Below, in pieces: positions 42,367 to 50,851 of a stretch of 64,000 bases of DNA (the stretch's first letter is position 1; every line of letters begins with the position of its first letter). Both the position numbers and the translations under genes were made by a program. The stretch spans positions 1,413,029 through 1,477,028 of the forward strand of contig OX638350.1 in the NCBI GenBank assembly GCA_951813325.1. The letters run 5' to 3'. Under the pieces are notes generated by a model, which searched no databases, had not been told where the DNA came from, and was given only the letters and a program-made list of their open reading frames with translations. The DNA comes from an uncultured Acidimicrobiales bacterium. GTDB taxonomy: Bacteria; Actinomycetota; Acidimicrobiia; Acidimicrobiales; Bin134.

Positions 42367-42563
42367 GCTCCCCAAAGTTACCGCGGGGCTGCGCCGTCTC
42401 AACCAGCGGCCAACCAGGGTTGACCGCAGCGATCCAAGGATGCACTGATCGTGCCCGCTTGGCTGTCCAACGAGCCACCGTGGCCTCCTGAGAGCGGAAG
42501 GCCCGCCCAATGGAAGTCTCGGCGGGCGGGCCGTTGTGCGCATGGGTGAGCGCCGGTGGCGCC

Positions 42564-42740
42564 CTACTCGGCCAGTTCCTCACTTGGGAAGTGTTCGGCC
42601 GTGAAACCGTCGACGGTCGTCGTTCCTTGGTTCCAGGCCGGAAGCAGCTCATCGAGAGGGGCGAACCCGCCGATCAGCTCACCTGAGGACGCATCCTCGA
42701 TGAGACTGACTGTTGGTACTGGGTCGTTCGCTTGAGATCA
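42564..42740 (-). pseudogene. C-terminal remnant of an unidentified protein
   Basis: The minus strand between a stop near 42740 and TAG at 42566-42564 reads VPTVSLIEDASSGELIGGFA and PLDELLPAWNQGTTTVDGFT, ending HFPSEELAE. The acidic, well-formed composition suggests a real C-terminus, but no start is present and no family is recognised. Confidence 0.35.
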
Positions 42741-42849
42741 TGCAGTCATCGGCTCCGCCATCGCCCCGCCTGGGCCGTGAGTTAGCCCGGCGGTCTGGCC
42801 CCGCTAGCGGCCGACGGTCTTGTCGGCATCGGCGTTGGATCCCATGTTG

Positions 42850-42931
42850 GTTTGAGCAGGGTCGAGGGTCACGTGGCACTGATCGCAGTGGTTTGAGCAG
42901 GGTCGAGGGTCACGTGGCACTGATCGCAGTG
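42850..42931. repeat. Perfect 41-base tandem duplication
   Basis: Two identical 41-base units (42850-42890 and 42891-42931) beginning GTTTGAGCAGGGTCGAGGGT. The duplication falls in the 3' end of a minus-strand fragment and, not being a multiple of three, shifts its frame. Confidence 0.9.
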
Positions 42932-43150
42932 ACCGTTGTCATAGTCCTCGCATGGCGCCGTGTCGCGGGTTGAACCCGGGAGGCTGGCCTCAAACCACAC
43001 CACGTCGGTCTCACCGGAGCCGGAGAACTTGCATGTGGACTTGAACTCAGCCGTGGCATGCGTTGGGCCATCGAGAGCGTCGTTGTACCGGGTCACCTGC
43101 CGAATGCGGCGCGACGAAACCACCCGAGAACAACCCCAATCGATCACCGC
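42869..43150 (-). pseudogene. Cys-rich protein fragment cut by IS copy 2
   Basis: The minus strand encodes ATAEFKSTCKFSGSGETDVV, WFEASLPGSTRDTAPCEDYD and NGHCDQCHVTLDPAQ. The Cys spacing (CEDYDNGHCDQC) suggests a zinc or disulfide site. No start codon is found before the left end of the IS near 43.16 kb, so its 5' end was probably lost with the insertion. Unknown family. Confidence 0.35.
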
Positions 43151-43169
43151 TTGACAAGGGAGCGTCCGA

Positions 43170-44216
43170 CAGACCCTTTTTGGGTCAGGTTGTGGTTTGG
43201 TGTTGATCTGATGGAGGGTCTTGGTGGGCTGTCTGCCCGGGAAGTCTGTGGAGGACGAGCTCAGGGTCGTGCTCGCTGTGTTGCGGGGTGGGGTCACGAT
43301 CGCGGAGGCGGTGCGCCGGGAGGCGACGTCGGCGGTGTCGGTGTCGAAGTGGCGTGACCAGTTTCTCGCCGGCGGACGGCGAGCCCTCGAGGCCGGGGCT
43401 GGGCACGGGCCGTTGGCTCGCGAGCAGCAGCTGGCCGCGGAGGTCGAGCAGCTCAACACGGCGTTGGGCGAGGCGCGCATGGAGCTGCGGGTGTGGGAAA
43501 AGGGGGGCTCGCTGTATGGGCCTTCGGCGAGTTCGACGCCCTCCGCGAGGAGGCGCGGGTAACGGTCGCCCGGTTCTGCGAGATCGCGGGGATCCCCCGG
43601 GCGAGCTGGTATCGGCGGCGATCCGCCTCGTCGGGCTCAAAGGGGCCACAGCCCACACCGGCCCAAGGCGCCGTCGAGGCCGACGCCGAGACGCTGGCGG
43701 CTGGCGGGGAGGGCTGGGGGAACCGCAACCTGGCCGCCCTCAAGCGGGTGGGCATCAACAGCACAGAGCCGGCCCCGGTGTCGGACTCGACGATGTACCG
43801 GGTGCTGGCCCGCAACGGGCTCGGGCTGTCGGCGAACCATACCGGCGAGGTCCGCCACCAAGCCGGTGTGCGCAAACAGGCCTTCATCGACCCGCCGACG
43901 CGCCGGAACCGGCTGTGGCAGGCCGACTTCTCCGAGTTCGACACCAACGGCGCCGGGACCTGGGCGGTGTCGTGGACCATTTGGGCCAAGGCCAGCCTCG
44001 CTTGCACCGTGACCGTCGCCAAGACCACCGCGGACGCCATCGGATTCCTCGCGACGCCCTGGCAGAGGTCGAAAACCTCCTCGGCATCGGCTGGGCCGAA
44101 GACCTCGCCGATCCCGACACCGGCGAGATCGGCAAGCTCCGCCTCGTCACCGACAACGGGCCCTGCTTCAAACCAGCCCGAAAAACAAGAAATCCGTCTC
44201 AAATTCTTCACACCGG
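43170..44216 (+). mobile_element. Degenerate IS element (IS3/IS481-type), copy 2
   Basis: Contains the orfA helix-turn-helix part and orfB catalytic part of the same family as the element at 18.5 kb, in the opposite orientation. The right end (44190-44216) is a variant of that IS terminus in inverted form (CCGTCTCAAATTCTT...). The left boundary is approximate, near the CCCTTTTTGGGTCAGG tract. Confidence 0.65.
43221..44216 (+). pseudogene. Transposase pseudogene (orfA + orfB, frameshifted and truncated)
   Basis: OrfA-like start: SVEDELRVVLAVLRGGVTIA and AVSVSKWRDQFLAGGRRALE, then the leucine-zipper-like LAREQQLAAEVEQLNTALGE. OrfB-like GLAVWAFGEFDALREEARVT follows in another frame, with PRASWYRRR, SDSTMYRVLARNGLGLS and the first catalytic Asp in RLWQADFSEFDTNGAG. 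Further frameshifts precede LRLVTDNGPCFK, after which the sequence jumps to the IS end: the last third with the catalytic Glu is deleted. A programmed orfA/orfB frameshift could explain only the first break. Confidence 0.75.
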
Positions 44217-45004
44217 ACAGTCGTTGGTGTCGGCTCGTGGTGCTCATGCTGTGGTGGGCTGTTGGCTGGCCCTCTTTCGGGCTTGGCTGGTTGTGTTCGT
44301 CTCCTGGGGCTCAGGTTGGCCTGCTCTGTCGTGTCGGGTTCGGTTGGGCCTGTGTTGTGCTCTGCCGGGCGCATCTCAGTTCGCCGGTTCGCTGCGGCCT
44401 GCTGGCGCGGTCGAGCCGGGCGGGCCGGATCGAAGCTGGCCGGGCCTCAGATGCTGTTGCCGCCGCTTCCAGCGGTCGCCGGGGACCGCTGCGAGACGCC
44501 GCCCACAAGCGGGCACGCTGGTCGGGCACCGGGCCGCTGGGCGCGGCCTCGGACTGTGAGGCGGTAGTCGGACCCTTGGGGGCTGCTGGGCGGCGTTGGG
44601 GGGCTGGGAGTGGCCCTTGGGGGCTGCTGGGCGGCTCCGCGACCGGTTTGGAGGGGTTTGCGACCGTTTCCGACCGGCGGTCCCTGTGACTATGGAAGTC
44701 ATGACCGCAGAGTCCTACCTCCGGGCGATACCAACGCTGTGGGCGGCGCGGGCGGTTTGGCTTGGGGTCTGGGGGCTGGGCCTGGCGTTCGCCGCGGCGC
44801 TGTTGTGGTGGCAACAGACCGGCGTCGAGGCCTGGGCCGCGCTCTGCAGGCTGGGTGCGCTCCTAGCGCTGTCGAGTTGGCGCCCCAGCTCCCAATAGAG
44901 CCGTGCTGGTGGGCGTGTCGGGGCTGGCCGCTCCCACAGCCTGCCGTGGCGCTGGTCGGGGCGGTGCTGGCGGGCTTGTGGGGGTGCTGTTGTAGCCTTG
45001 TGGG
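44217..45004. other. Gene-poor G/T-rich stretch
   Basis: About 790 bases rich in G and T on the plus strand with no convincing protein. Near 44639-44677 are repeated GCGACCG-type octamers, like those at 51287-51358. A possible 67-codon frame from ATG 44698 (MEVMTAESYLRAIPTLWAAR..., with one hydrophobic segment) is too weak to call. Confidence 0.4.
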
Positions 45005-45970
45005 GTGGCTTTGGCCAGCGATCATCGTCTGCCAACTCTCGGCGACGCCCGGCGGGCTGCGGACGCGCTGCGGGAGGCTTTGGATCCCGGTGTGGTGTTG
45101 TTGTTCGGCTCGGTGGCCTGTGGTCGCCAACAGGCCGGGTCGGACTTGGACTTTGTGTTGGTGTTCGACGATCTCGGGGACTATGCGCAGCGCCGCGAGC
45201 TTGCGGTCCGGGCTGCAGAAGCCGTCGCGCGGGCCACTGGGATTGCCTCAGACGTGCGGGTTACCGACCGCCCGGAGTGGGAGGTCCGCACCAAGCGGTG
45301 CCGGTCCACGTTCGAGGCCCATATCGCCGCCCACGCCGTTACGCTGGCTTCTCGGCCCCCGTCATCGCCAATAGACTGGCAAAAGGAGATCGGCATGGCC
45401 CCGAGTGACGAGAAGCAGTCTGCCGACAGCCTCGACAACACCACTCACGCGCTCAACAGCCTTATTCCTCTCCTGGTGCCGTCTGGCCACGAGAGCGACG
45501 CGTTGTCGGCCGGCGATTTCGAATACGCCGAGGACTTGGAGCGCAGCCGGATGCTCAACGTCTGCGCCTATTCCCAGGTCGTGATGGAGACCTCCCTCAA
45601 AGCCCTGATCCACGCTCTGAAAGGACCCCATCCCGCCAATATCCACAGCATCGGCGGCCTCATCGACGCCGCTGGCTCTCAGCTCTCTGCATACGACGCT
45701 GCGCAGGTCAAAGCCTGTTTGGGCCAGATCAGTCCGCAGGACGCTTCGGTGTGGCGCGAGACCAGCACCTATCCCGCCGACGCGCGCATCAAAGGAGACC
45801 CGCAAGCCGCCACTCCCGAATTCGCCGCCGACATGGCCGAAGCAGCCGCCCAGACGGCCCGCACCTGCATTTCCCTAATCACTCGGGAACTCGGCTACCA
45901 GCCCCTCGAAGCCCAACAAGCACTAGCCAGATGCCACCACATCGACCAAGAACTCCCAGCCCGGCCGTGA
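45005..45970 (+). CDS. Fused MNT nucleotidyltransferase - HEPN-like protein
   Basis: 321 residues from a GTG start. Residues ~30-115 form a minimal nucleotidyltransferase: VVLLFGSVACGRQQAGSDLD then FVLV gives the GS...DxD catalytic motif. Residues ~145-315 are helical (YAEDLERSRMLNVCAYSQVV, METSLKALIHALKGPHPANI), resembling HEPN domains that pair with MNT in toxin-antitoxin and antibiotic-modification systems. An R-x4-H-x-Y RNase motif is not obvious, so the HEPN half may be non-catalytic. It might be a defence or stress module or a nucleotide-modifying enzyme. It lies just outside the genomic island. Confidence 0.68.
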   Translation: MALASDHRLPTLGDARRAADALREALDPGVVLLFGSVACGRQQAGSDLDFVLVFDDLGDYAQRRELAVRAAEAVARATGIASDVRVTDRPEWEVRTKRCRSTFEAHIAAHAVTLASRPPSSPIDWQKEIGMAPSDEKQSADSLDNTTHALNSLIPLLVPSGHESDALSAGDFEYAEDLERSRMLNVCAYSQVVMETSLKALIHALKGPHPANIHSIGGLIDAAGSQLSAYDAAQVKACLGQISPQDASVWRETSTYPADARIKGDPQAATPEFAADMAEAAAQTARTCISLITRELGYQPLEAQQALARCHHIDQELPARP

Positions 45971-46021
45971 CTCAACAAAAACAGCCTCTACCAAACCCGG
46001 CGTGACTCAAGCCAGCCCCCA

Positions 46022-46159
46022 CATCCGCGTCATCGACACCCAAACCGGCGAGCTCCTCCGACACCTCCAACTCGACCCAACCCGCGACTACCAACCCCGA
46101 AACCAACCCTGAAAAACCCGCCCCCGCGCAGGTTCAAAGTTTCCGATGTCTCGCGACAT
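46022..46159 (+). repeat. Right-end remnant of the IS481-like element
   Basis: About 138 bases ~88% identical to 56658-56796, covering the last ~30 transposase codons (VIDTQTGELLRHLQLDPTRD) and the IS terminus. Its end (46139-46159) is the exact inverted complement of the left terminus at 55535-55555, so this copy keeps the canonical end while the intact copy has a mutated one. Confidence 0.8.
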
Positions 46160-46186
46160 CACACAGCGCCCACGGCAGGATTCGAA
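46156..46186. other. attR-like direct repeat (tRNA-Arg 3' end)
   Basis: 31 bases identical to 56793-56823. They include GCGCCCACGGCAGGATTCGA, the last part of the tRNA-Arg T-arm and acceptor stem. Here the rest of the tRNA is missing, as expected at the far end of an element integrated into a tRNA 3' end. Confidence 0.7.
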
Positions 46187-46669
46187 TGCTTGCTAAATAC
46201 CCTGGTAGAGACACTTTAGAACTACGAAATCTGTTTGCATCCCCCAGTTTATCCCCCAGTCGTGTCGGGGTGTTCGGGGGGCGATGCTGAGGATTCTTGG
46301 ATGTGCGGCGGGCTGTGCGGAAAGAGTGGCGACGGCTGTACGCAGCCATGTGGCCGGTCGCTTGTATCGGTCGGCGAGTCAGCCCGACTCACCAGCTACA
46401 AGTCAGCCGTTTCTGCGTCCCAACCGCCAGACAGTGATCAGCCCCGGAATGGCAACCGCAACTATGAAGGAAAGCGGTGTGTACCGGCTCATCAGGGACG
46501 CCCCCCCACCACCTGATCGAGGACCTAGACAATGGCCGTCCTTCGGGATTGAGCAGGCTGTGCAAAACCCGGGGAGGTTCATGCCGTCCTCGGCAGGTGT
46601 TCAGGACGTGCTGCACCTCGGCAGTTAACGCCCAGCCGCTCTCGACGAGGGAGCGGGCAGTCATACTGC

Positions 46670-46850
46670 TTAGATGGCCATCCCGTTCGTGGCGTTTTGT
46701 GTCCAGATGTCCGCAGTCCGATCGTAGCTGCGCATGACCTGGACGCTCTTGTGTCGGGTGTGGCGTATGATGTCTGCCTTGTCGATACTCCGGTTCTTCG
46801 CCTAGGTGATGAACCCGGCTCGGAACGAGTGCGCTTAGTGGTCACCCTAT
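46670..46850 (-). pseudogene. Tyrosine recombinase C-terminal remnant
   Basis: The minus strand encodes HSFRAGFIT-stop-AKNRSID then KADIIRHTRHKSVQVMRSYD and RTADIWTQNATNGMAI to a TAA at 46670-46672. HxxR, the H-x-x-H region and the Tyr nucleophile (SYDR) of phage-type integrases are recognisable. A TAG interrupts it, another stop sits just before HSFR, and the N-terminal two-thirds are absent. The rest of 46187-46919 shows no gene. Confidence 0.65.
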
Positions 46851-46919
46851 CCGTCGACTCGCTCAATGTCAGCCGCCCCTTTGCTTCAGTCTTGACCTAT
46901 GTCCAGAATTAGCGGTTCC

Positions 46920-49640
46920 TCAGCGGTGAGCGTTTGCGTCGAGACCAGCGACCGGAGTGAGGCCTCGACGACGGGACAGGATTTCCACGTCCTTCGGATT
47001 GGTGCTCCGGTGGAGGCCCTTGAGAACAGCCTGTTGGGTCTCGGGCGTCCAGAAGATCCGCAGCCGTTCACGTGCTCGGGTTACCGCCGTGTAGAAGATG
47101 CTGTGTGAGATATCATCTTCGTTGGCGTCGGTGATCACGACCTTGACGGAGTCGTACTCGAGTCCTTGTGCCTTGTGGATTGACACTGCGTAGGCCACTT
47201 GGAACGGCACCGTTGTGTTTATGGAGTCATCGTCGTTGTCGCTGACGTCATAGTCGTAGACATCGAACCGCACGGTGTTATTCCCCATCCATTCGAGTTC
47301 AGTGTCGCGCACATCGAATTCGCTTATGTTTCTGTCGAGCTCAACGTCGAACTGGACACGGCCGCGCTCCAGCGTGATGCTGACGATTCGGCCCTTGAGG
47401 TTGTTGTAGATCACAGGTCGAAACCGTCCAGTGTCATTGAAGAGAATTGGATCGCCCACCTTGTACGTCGAGGCGCGCCATGTGGTCGCTTCGCCCTGGT
47501 TGCTGGCCTGCAGGAACCGGTTGATGTTGTTGATGCCGTAAAGGCCGTCGTAGTTCAGACAGAGGATGATTTCGTCATCGCTCCGCGCTTCGAACAGCGA
47601 CTCGTCGAGCTGTGATGAGTAGCCGTTGCGTGCGATGACCTCGGCGACGTCATCTGCGACTTTCCTGACCTTGTTCCAGAAGCCGAGCAGCTTCTTGCTC
47701 TTGGTGCGGAATGGCGTGGTGAGTTCGAAGACTGAGGTGGGTGGGACAAAAGAACGCACCAGCCCGAACCAGTTTCCGAACTGGATCGACTCAATTTGGT
47801 AGACGTCGCCCACGAGCACCAACAGCTTGAACGATGTCGCTTCTAGAACCTTAAGCAAGTCGGCGTTGCTGACCGTACTGCACTCGTCGATGACGAGAAG
47901 GTCGAACTCCGCATCGGTAGCTGCTTGTCGGATATGGCTGCTGACCGTACGAAACGTCGAATTCTGCGCATTGACCTTGCGCTTGAGATTGTCGACGGCC
48001 GGATTCGTGTGAGCGAGGAAGAGCTTCGAGCTGCTGTTGAAGTAGTTTGCGATGTGGTCGACCATGGTCGACTTGCCAGTGCCAGCGGCACCGTAGATCA
48101 GAGCAACGCAGGAATTGCTGAACAGGCGTTTGAGCGCATCCTTTTTGACCTCATCGTCCAAAGCGTGGGGTGTCTGCTCGAGCCAGCCTTCAATCGCGTT
48201 GGTGTAACCGTCGATCCCATCCGACGCGAAGTCCTGGAGCTTCTCAACGATCGCGACGGTGCCGTCCTCGTACTCCCGCACGAAGACGTGGTCCTTGTCT
48301 TCTGCGAGCTGGCGGCCAGTGTGTTTGTAGTAGAGACCGCTGTTGTGCGCGCCAATCAGATTGGCGACATCGCCGAACTCTTTTAGATCAGTCACCGGCG
48401 TGTATAGGATTCCGTGGCGCTCGACGTTGTTTTTTACTCGTCTAGCGAGGACTTCGTGTTCCCTATCCGTCATGTCAATGCTCTCGACGAGATCCCAGAA
48501 TCGCGGGTTGTGACCTATCAGCGAGGTGCAGAATGGCATGGTGTCGAACGGGATGCACCCGTACTCCGCGTTCATTCTTGATAGGGGTGGACAAGGTTGC
48601 GGGGAATACTGCGGTTTCAGAATCTGATTGTGCATTCGCAGCATGAGGTACCTAATGATGTTGTGCCCTGGTGCTGCGGCTTGCACCAGGCGACGGGCTT
48701 CATCCAACACGGGAAATATCTGCGGTCTTCCGACGCTAGCCGTTCCGCTTGCCTTAAACATCCTGTATTCGTCGTCAGGCAGGTCGATGACATCGAGCAG
48801 ATCACTGGACCGCGAGGTCAGATACCTCATTACGTAGTGGTATTCAGGGGAATTAGTCTGCACCTGGGTAGTGATGCCTACGAGGCGTGCGAAGTTGTCA
48901 AACTCACACGGTCGGATCGAGACGTCCCACTTGCGAATGATCGTAACCGGCATGGTTTCGCCGAGTACATCGATCGAGTCATTCTCAAGCGCCAGCATCG
49001 CGGAGTAGTTGTCGGTCATGTCGATGTCGGTGAAGGCGATGATACGGTCGGACTTGTTCACCTTGTTGACGGCTCGGTAAAAGGTGACCTCGTAGTAGAT
49101 GCGACCACCAGTGAAGAACGGCCGCGTCTTGTGGATGTAATACCGCGCGGGCCGGTCGCTGCCCGGTGTCGACCGCAGTACGGCATCGATCCTGTCACCG
49201 ATCTTCTCGTGATACTCCTTGAGTGATGGATCGAGATCGATTGGATATGACTCAAGATTCGCCAACACGGCAGTGTTGCAGTGATCTGCCAGAGCACGTC
49301 GTGTTCGAAGAAGGTACTCGTAATACTTGAGCATCAGCCGTTCGGACGTATCACCGTCAAGCGTGTAATGCGAGGCGCTCTTCTGGATCAGCTTGTGGAA
49401 TTTTCCGAGAAAGTTGAACTTGGCGTCGCCTCTCACGAAGGCGAGCGCCGGCGCCACGGCCTCATACTTGAACTCGGCACTGGATATGCCCGTGTGGAGT
49501 CGCACGACAACGCCTTCGACCAGATTCCGGAGTTGGGCGAGTACGTTCTGAGAGAGCAGGGCGCGATTGTCGGCGAGCGAGTCGATGTTCTCACAGATCG
49601 CAGCGTTCGCGCTTTGAATCTGCTCGCCGACCGTGGTCAT
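46920..49640 (-). CDS. Large SF1 (RecD/UvrD-like) helicase with unrecognised N-terminal half
   Basis: 906 residues from ATG 49640 (six codons more from an upstream start). Residues ~515-900 are a superfamily 1 helicase: IYGAAGTGKSTMVDHIA (Walker A), FDLLVIDECSTVSNADLL (Walker B, DECS), LVLVGDVYQIESIQFG (motif III), FQVAYAVSIHKAQGLEYDSV (motif V) and FYTAVTRARERLRIFW (motif VI). Residues 1-510 match nothing I know; they include GRIYYEVTFYRAVNKVNKSD and many aromatic residues. GC content and codon use are visibly lower than neighbours, indicating transfer. Stand-alone helicases like this occur in phage-defence islands; that role is inference. Confidence 0.8.
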   Translation of the reverse strand: MTTVGEQIQSANAAICENIDSLADNRALLSQNVLAQLRNLVEGVVVRLHTGISSAEFKYEAVAPALAFVRGDAKFNFLGKFHKLIQKSASHYTLDGDTSERLMLKYYEYLLRTRRALADHCNTAVLANLESYPIDLDPSLKEYHEKIGDRIDAVLRSTPGSDRPARYYIHKTRPFFTGGRIYYEVTFYRAVNKVNKSDRIIAFTDIDMTDNYSAMLALENDSIDVLGETMPVTIIRKWDVSIRPCEFDNFARLVGITTQVQTNSPEYHYVMRYLTSRSSDLLDVIDLPDDEYRMFKASGTASVGRPQIFPVLDEARRLVQAAAPGHNIIRYLMLRMHNQILKPQYSPQPCPPLSRMNAEYGCIPFDTMPFCTSLIGHNPRFWDLVESIDMTDREHEVLARRVKNNVERHGILYTPVTDLKEFGDVANLIGAHNSGLYYKHTGRQLAEDKDHVFVREYEDGTVAIVEKLQDFASDGIDGYTNAIEGWLEQTPHALDDEVKKDALKRLFSNSCVALIYGAAGTGKSTMVDHIANYFNSSSKLFLAHTNPAVDNLKRKVNAQNSTFRTVSSHIRQAATDAEFDLLVIDECSTVSNADLLKVLEATSFKLLVLVGDVYQIESIQFGNWFGLVRSFVPPTSVFELTTPFRTKSKKLLGFWNKVRKVADDVAEVIARNGYSSQLDESLFEARSDDEIILCLNYDGLYGINNINRFLQASNQGEATTWRASTYKVGDPILFNDTGRFRPVIYNNLKGRIVSITLERGRVQFDVELDRNISEFDVRDTELEWMGNNTVRFDVYDYDVSDNDDDSINTTVPFQVAYAVSIHKAQGLEYDSVKVVITDANEDDISHSIFYTAVTRARERLRIFWTPETQQAVLKGLHRSTNPKDVEILSRRRGLTPVAGLDANAHR

Positions 49641-50023
49641 GAGCGTCGCCTTCCCCACGCGTCCGTTCTGGAGTGCACGAGTCTGCTGGTATCAAAGCCA
49701 AGCCAAGCCGGCCTTCGCCGAAGAGGATGTTCCGCAGCGTCACGACGTCGGGACTCGGCTTCCTTCAAGACTGTACGTGGCAACTGCCGTTGCTCGGGCA
49801 CGACCAATCAGCCAATCGGCGCGCGCGCGTGGCGTGGTGGGAGGCCCGCCGGAACCTGCATTCTGCAGCCAACATGTTCGTTGCCATGCCGTAAGGGCTC
49901 GGTCTCATACACGCCTGGCCAAGTATGGTTCGGCACACGCGGTTGCGCAACGACCACTGACTTCCCTGACTGGACCCCGTTTATTGGTCCGGGTGATCTG
50001 TGCCCTGTTTTTTGGTCCTGGTT
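49641..50023. other. Gap between helicase and HEPN locus, no gene seen
   Basis: About 380 bases containing the helicase promoter side and decayed sequence. Reading frames here are compositionally poor. Nothing recognisable. Confidence 0.35.
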
Positions 50024-50149
50024 TGTGGGAGTCAGGCGGGGCTGAAGCTGGACCTGGAGAAGCTGTTGGGCTGCGATGTGGACGTGATCTCGCTGGGCGG
50101 TCTCAAAGACAAACACAGCGGCATCCTCGCCGACGCCATCTCGCTGTGA
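50024..50149 (+). pseudogene. MNT-type nucleotidyltransferase antitoxin, C-terminal remnant
   Basis: In frame with a stop at 50147-50149 the plus strand reads KLDLEKLLGCDVDVISLGGL and KDKHSGILADAISL, the usual C-terminus of the MNT partner of HEPN toxins. The GSxxRG..SDxD catalytic region that should precede it is missing. The stop overlaps the HEPN start as GTGA, so the ancestral pair was translationally coupled. Confidence 0.6.
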
Positions 50150-50514
50150 ACAGGCGCGACCGCGACCTGTTGGAGCACATCGTTTTGGCCGCGCAGCGCC
50201 TCAACAGGATCGCCGGGGCCGGCCGGGACCAATTCGAAGCCAGCTGGGTGGTGAGAGCCGCCGCGGAGCGCCAACTGGAGATCATCGGAGAGGCCACCGG
50301 CAAGCTTTCAGAGGAGTTCGCCCACCAGCACCCGCATCTGCCGCTGGCCAAAGCGCTGGCAATGCGCAACTTCATCGCGCACGACTACGACGACATAGAC
50401 CGGGACCTGGTGTGGGAAGCCGTCTGCGCAAGCGCTCCAGACCTGGCCCGCGCAGTGGCCGACCTCGCCGACGACACCCAACAGAGCAGAAACCGGCCAG
50501 GCATCGAGCTGTAG
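50146..50514 (+). CDS. HEPN (DUF86/HepT-like) RNase toxin
   Basis: 122 residues from a GTG overlapping the MNT stop. The HepT motif R-x4-H-x-Y is present as Arg74, His79 and Tyr81 in LAMRNFIAHDYDDID, and the preceding VVRAAAERQLEIIGEATGKL is the characteristic helix. HepT toxins cleave RNA and are inactivated by the MNT partner through AMPylation of the Tyr. The partner here is truncated, so control of this toxin is unclear; it may be inactive, silenced or rescued in trans. Confidence 0.82.
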   Translation: MNRRDRDLLEHIVLAAQRLNRIAGAGRDQFEASWVVRAAAERQLEIIGEATGKLSEEFAHQHPHLPLAKALAMRNFIAHDYDDIDRDLVWEAVCASAPDLARAVADLADDTQQSRNRPGIEL

Positions 50515-50548
50515 GGGCACTACCACCCCCGCCCGCCGCAGCCGGCCG

Positions 50549-50851
50549 CTAAGAAAGGCGACGCGGCGGCCTGGACCGGATGGCGTCGAGTCGGCGTACC
50601 GTGATGCGGGCGGCGTCCGCGACCGCGGCGCGACCACAGCCCGCCTCGAGCGCTTTCTCGATCAGCTCGGCCCGAAAAACCCGGGCGTCGTCGAGCTGGT
50701 CCCGGAGCTGAACAACGGCCTTAGCGTTGGCGTCCAGCGCCCGCAGCTCCGGCCACGCCTCCAGCCGTTTCTCCCGCGCCCGGCGCTCCACCTCCGCCAC
50801 CGCGGCCCGCAGCTCAGAATCCGACAACGACCGCGCAAACTCTGCTCCCAC
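50549..50851 (-). CDS. Small putative DNA-binding/coiled-coil protein, unknown
   Basis: 100 residues. The N-terminal half is a charged helix (ELRAAVAEVERRAREKRLEA), and the C-terminal half contains LEAGCGRAAVADAARITVRR, which could form a helix-turn-helix. It is convergent with the HEPN gene. Proteins of this size beside toxin genes are often regulators, but I do not recognise the family. Confidence 0.45.
   Translation of the reverse strand: MGAEFARSLSDSELRAAVAEVERRAREKRLEAWPELRALDANAKAVVQLRDQLDDARVFRAELIEKALEAGCGRAAVADAARITVRRLDAIRSRPPRRLS

Noticed and set aside
43288-44559. 423-codon frame across IS copy 2
   Set aside because: Composite of shadow frames over the transposase pseudogene and G/T-rich sequence.
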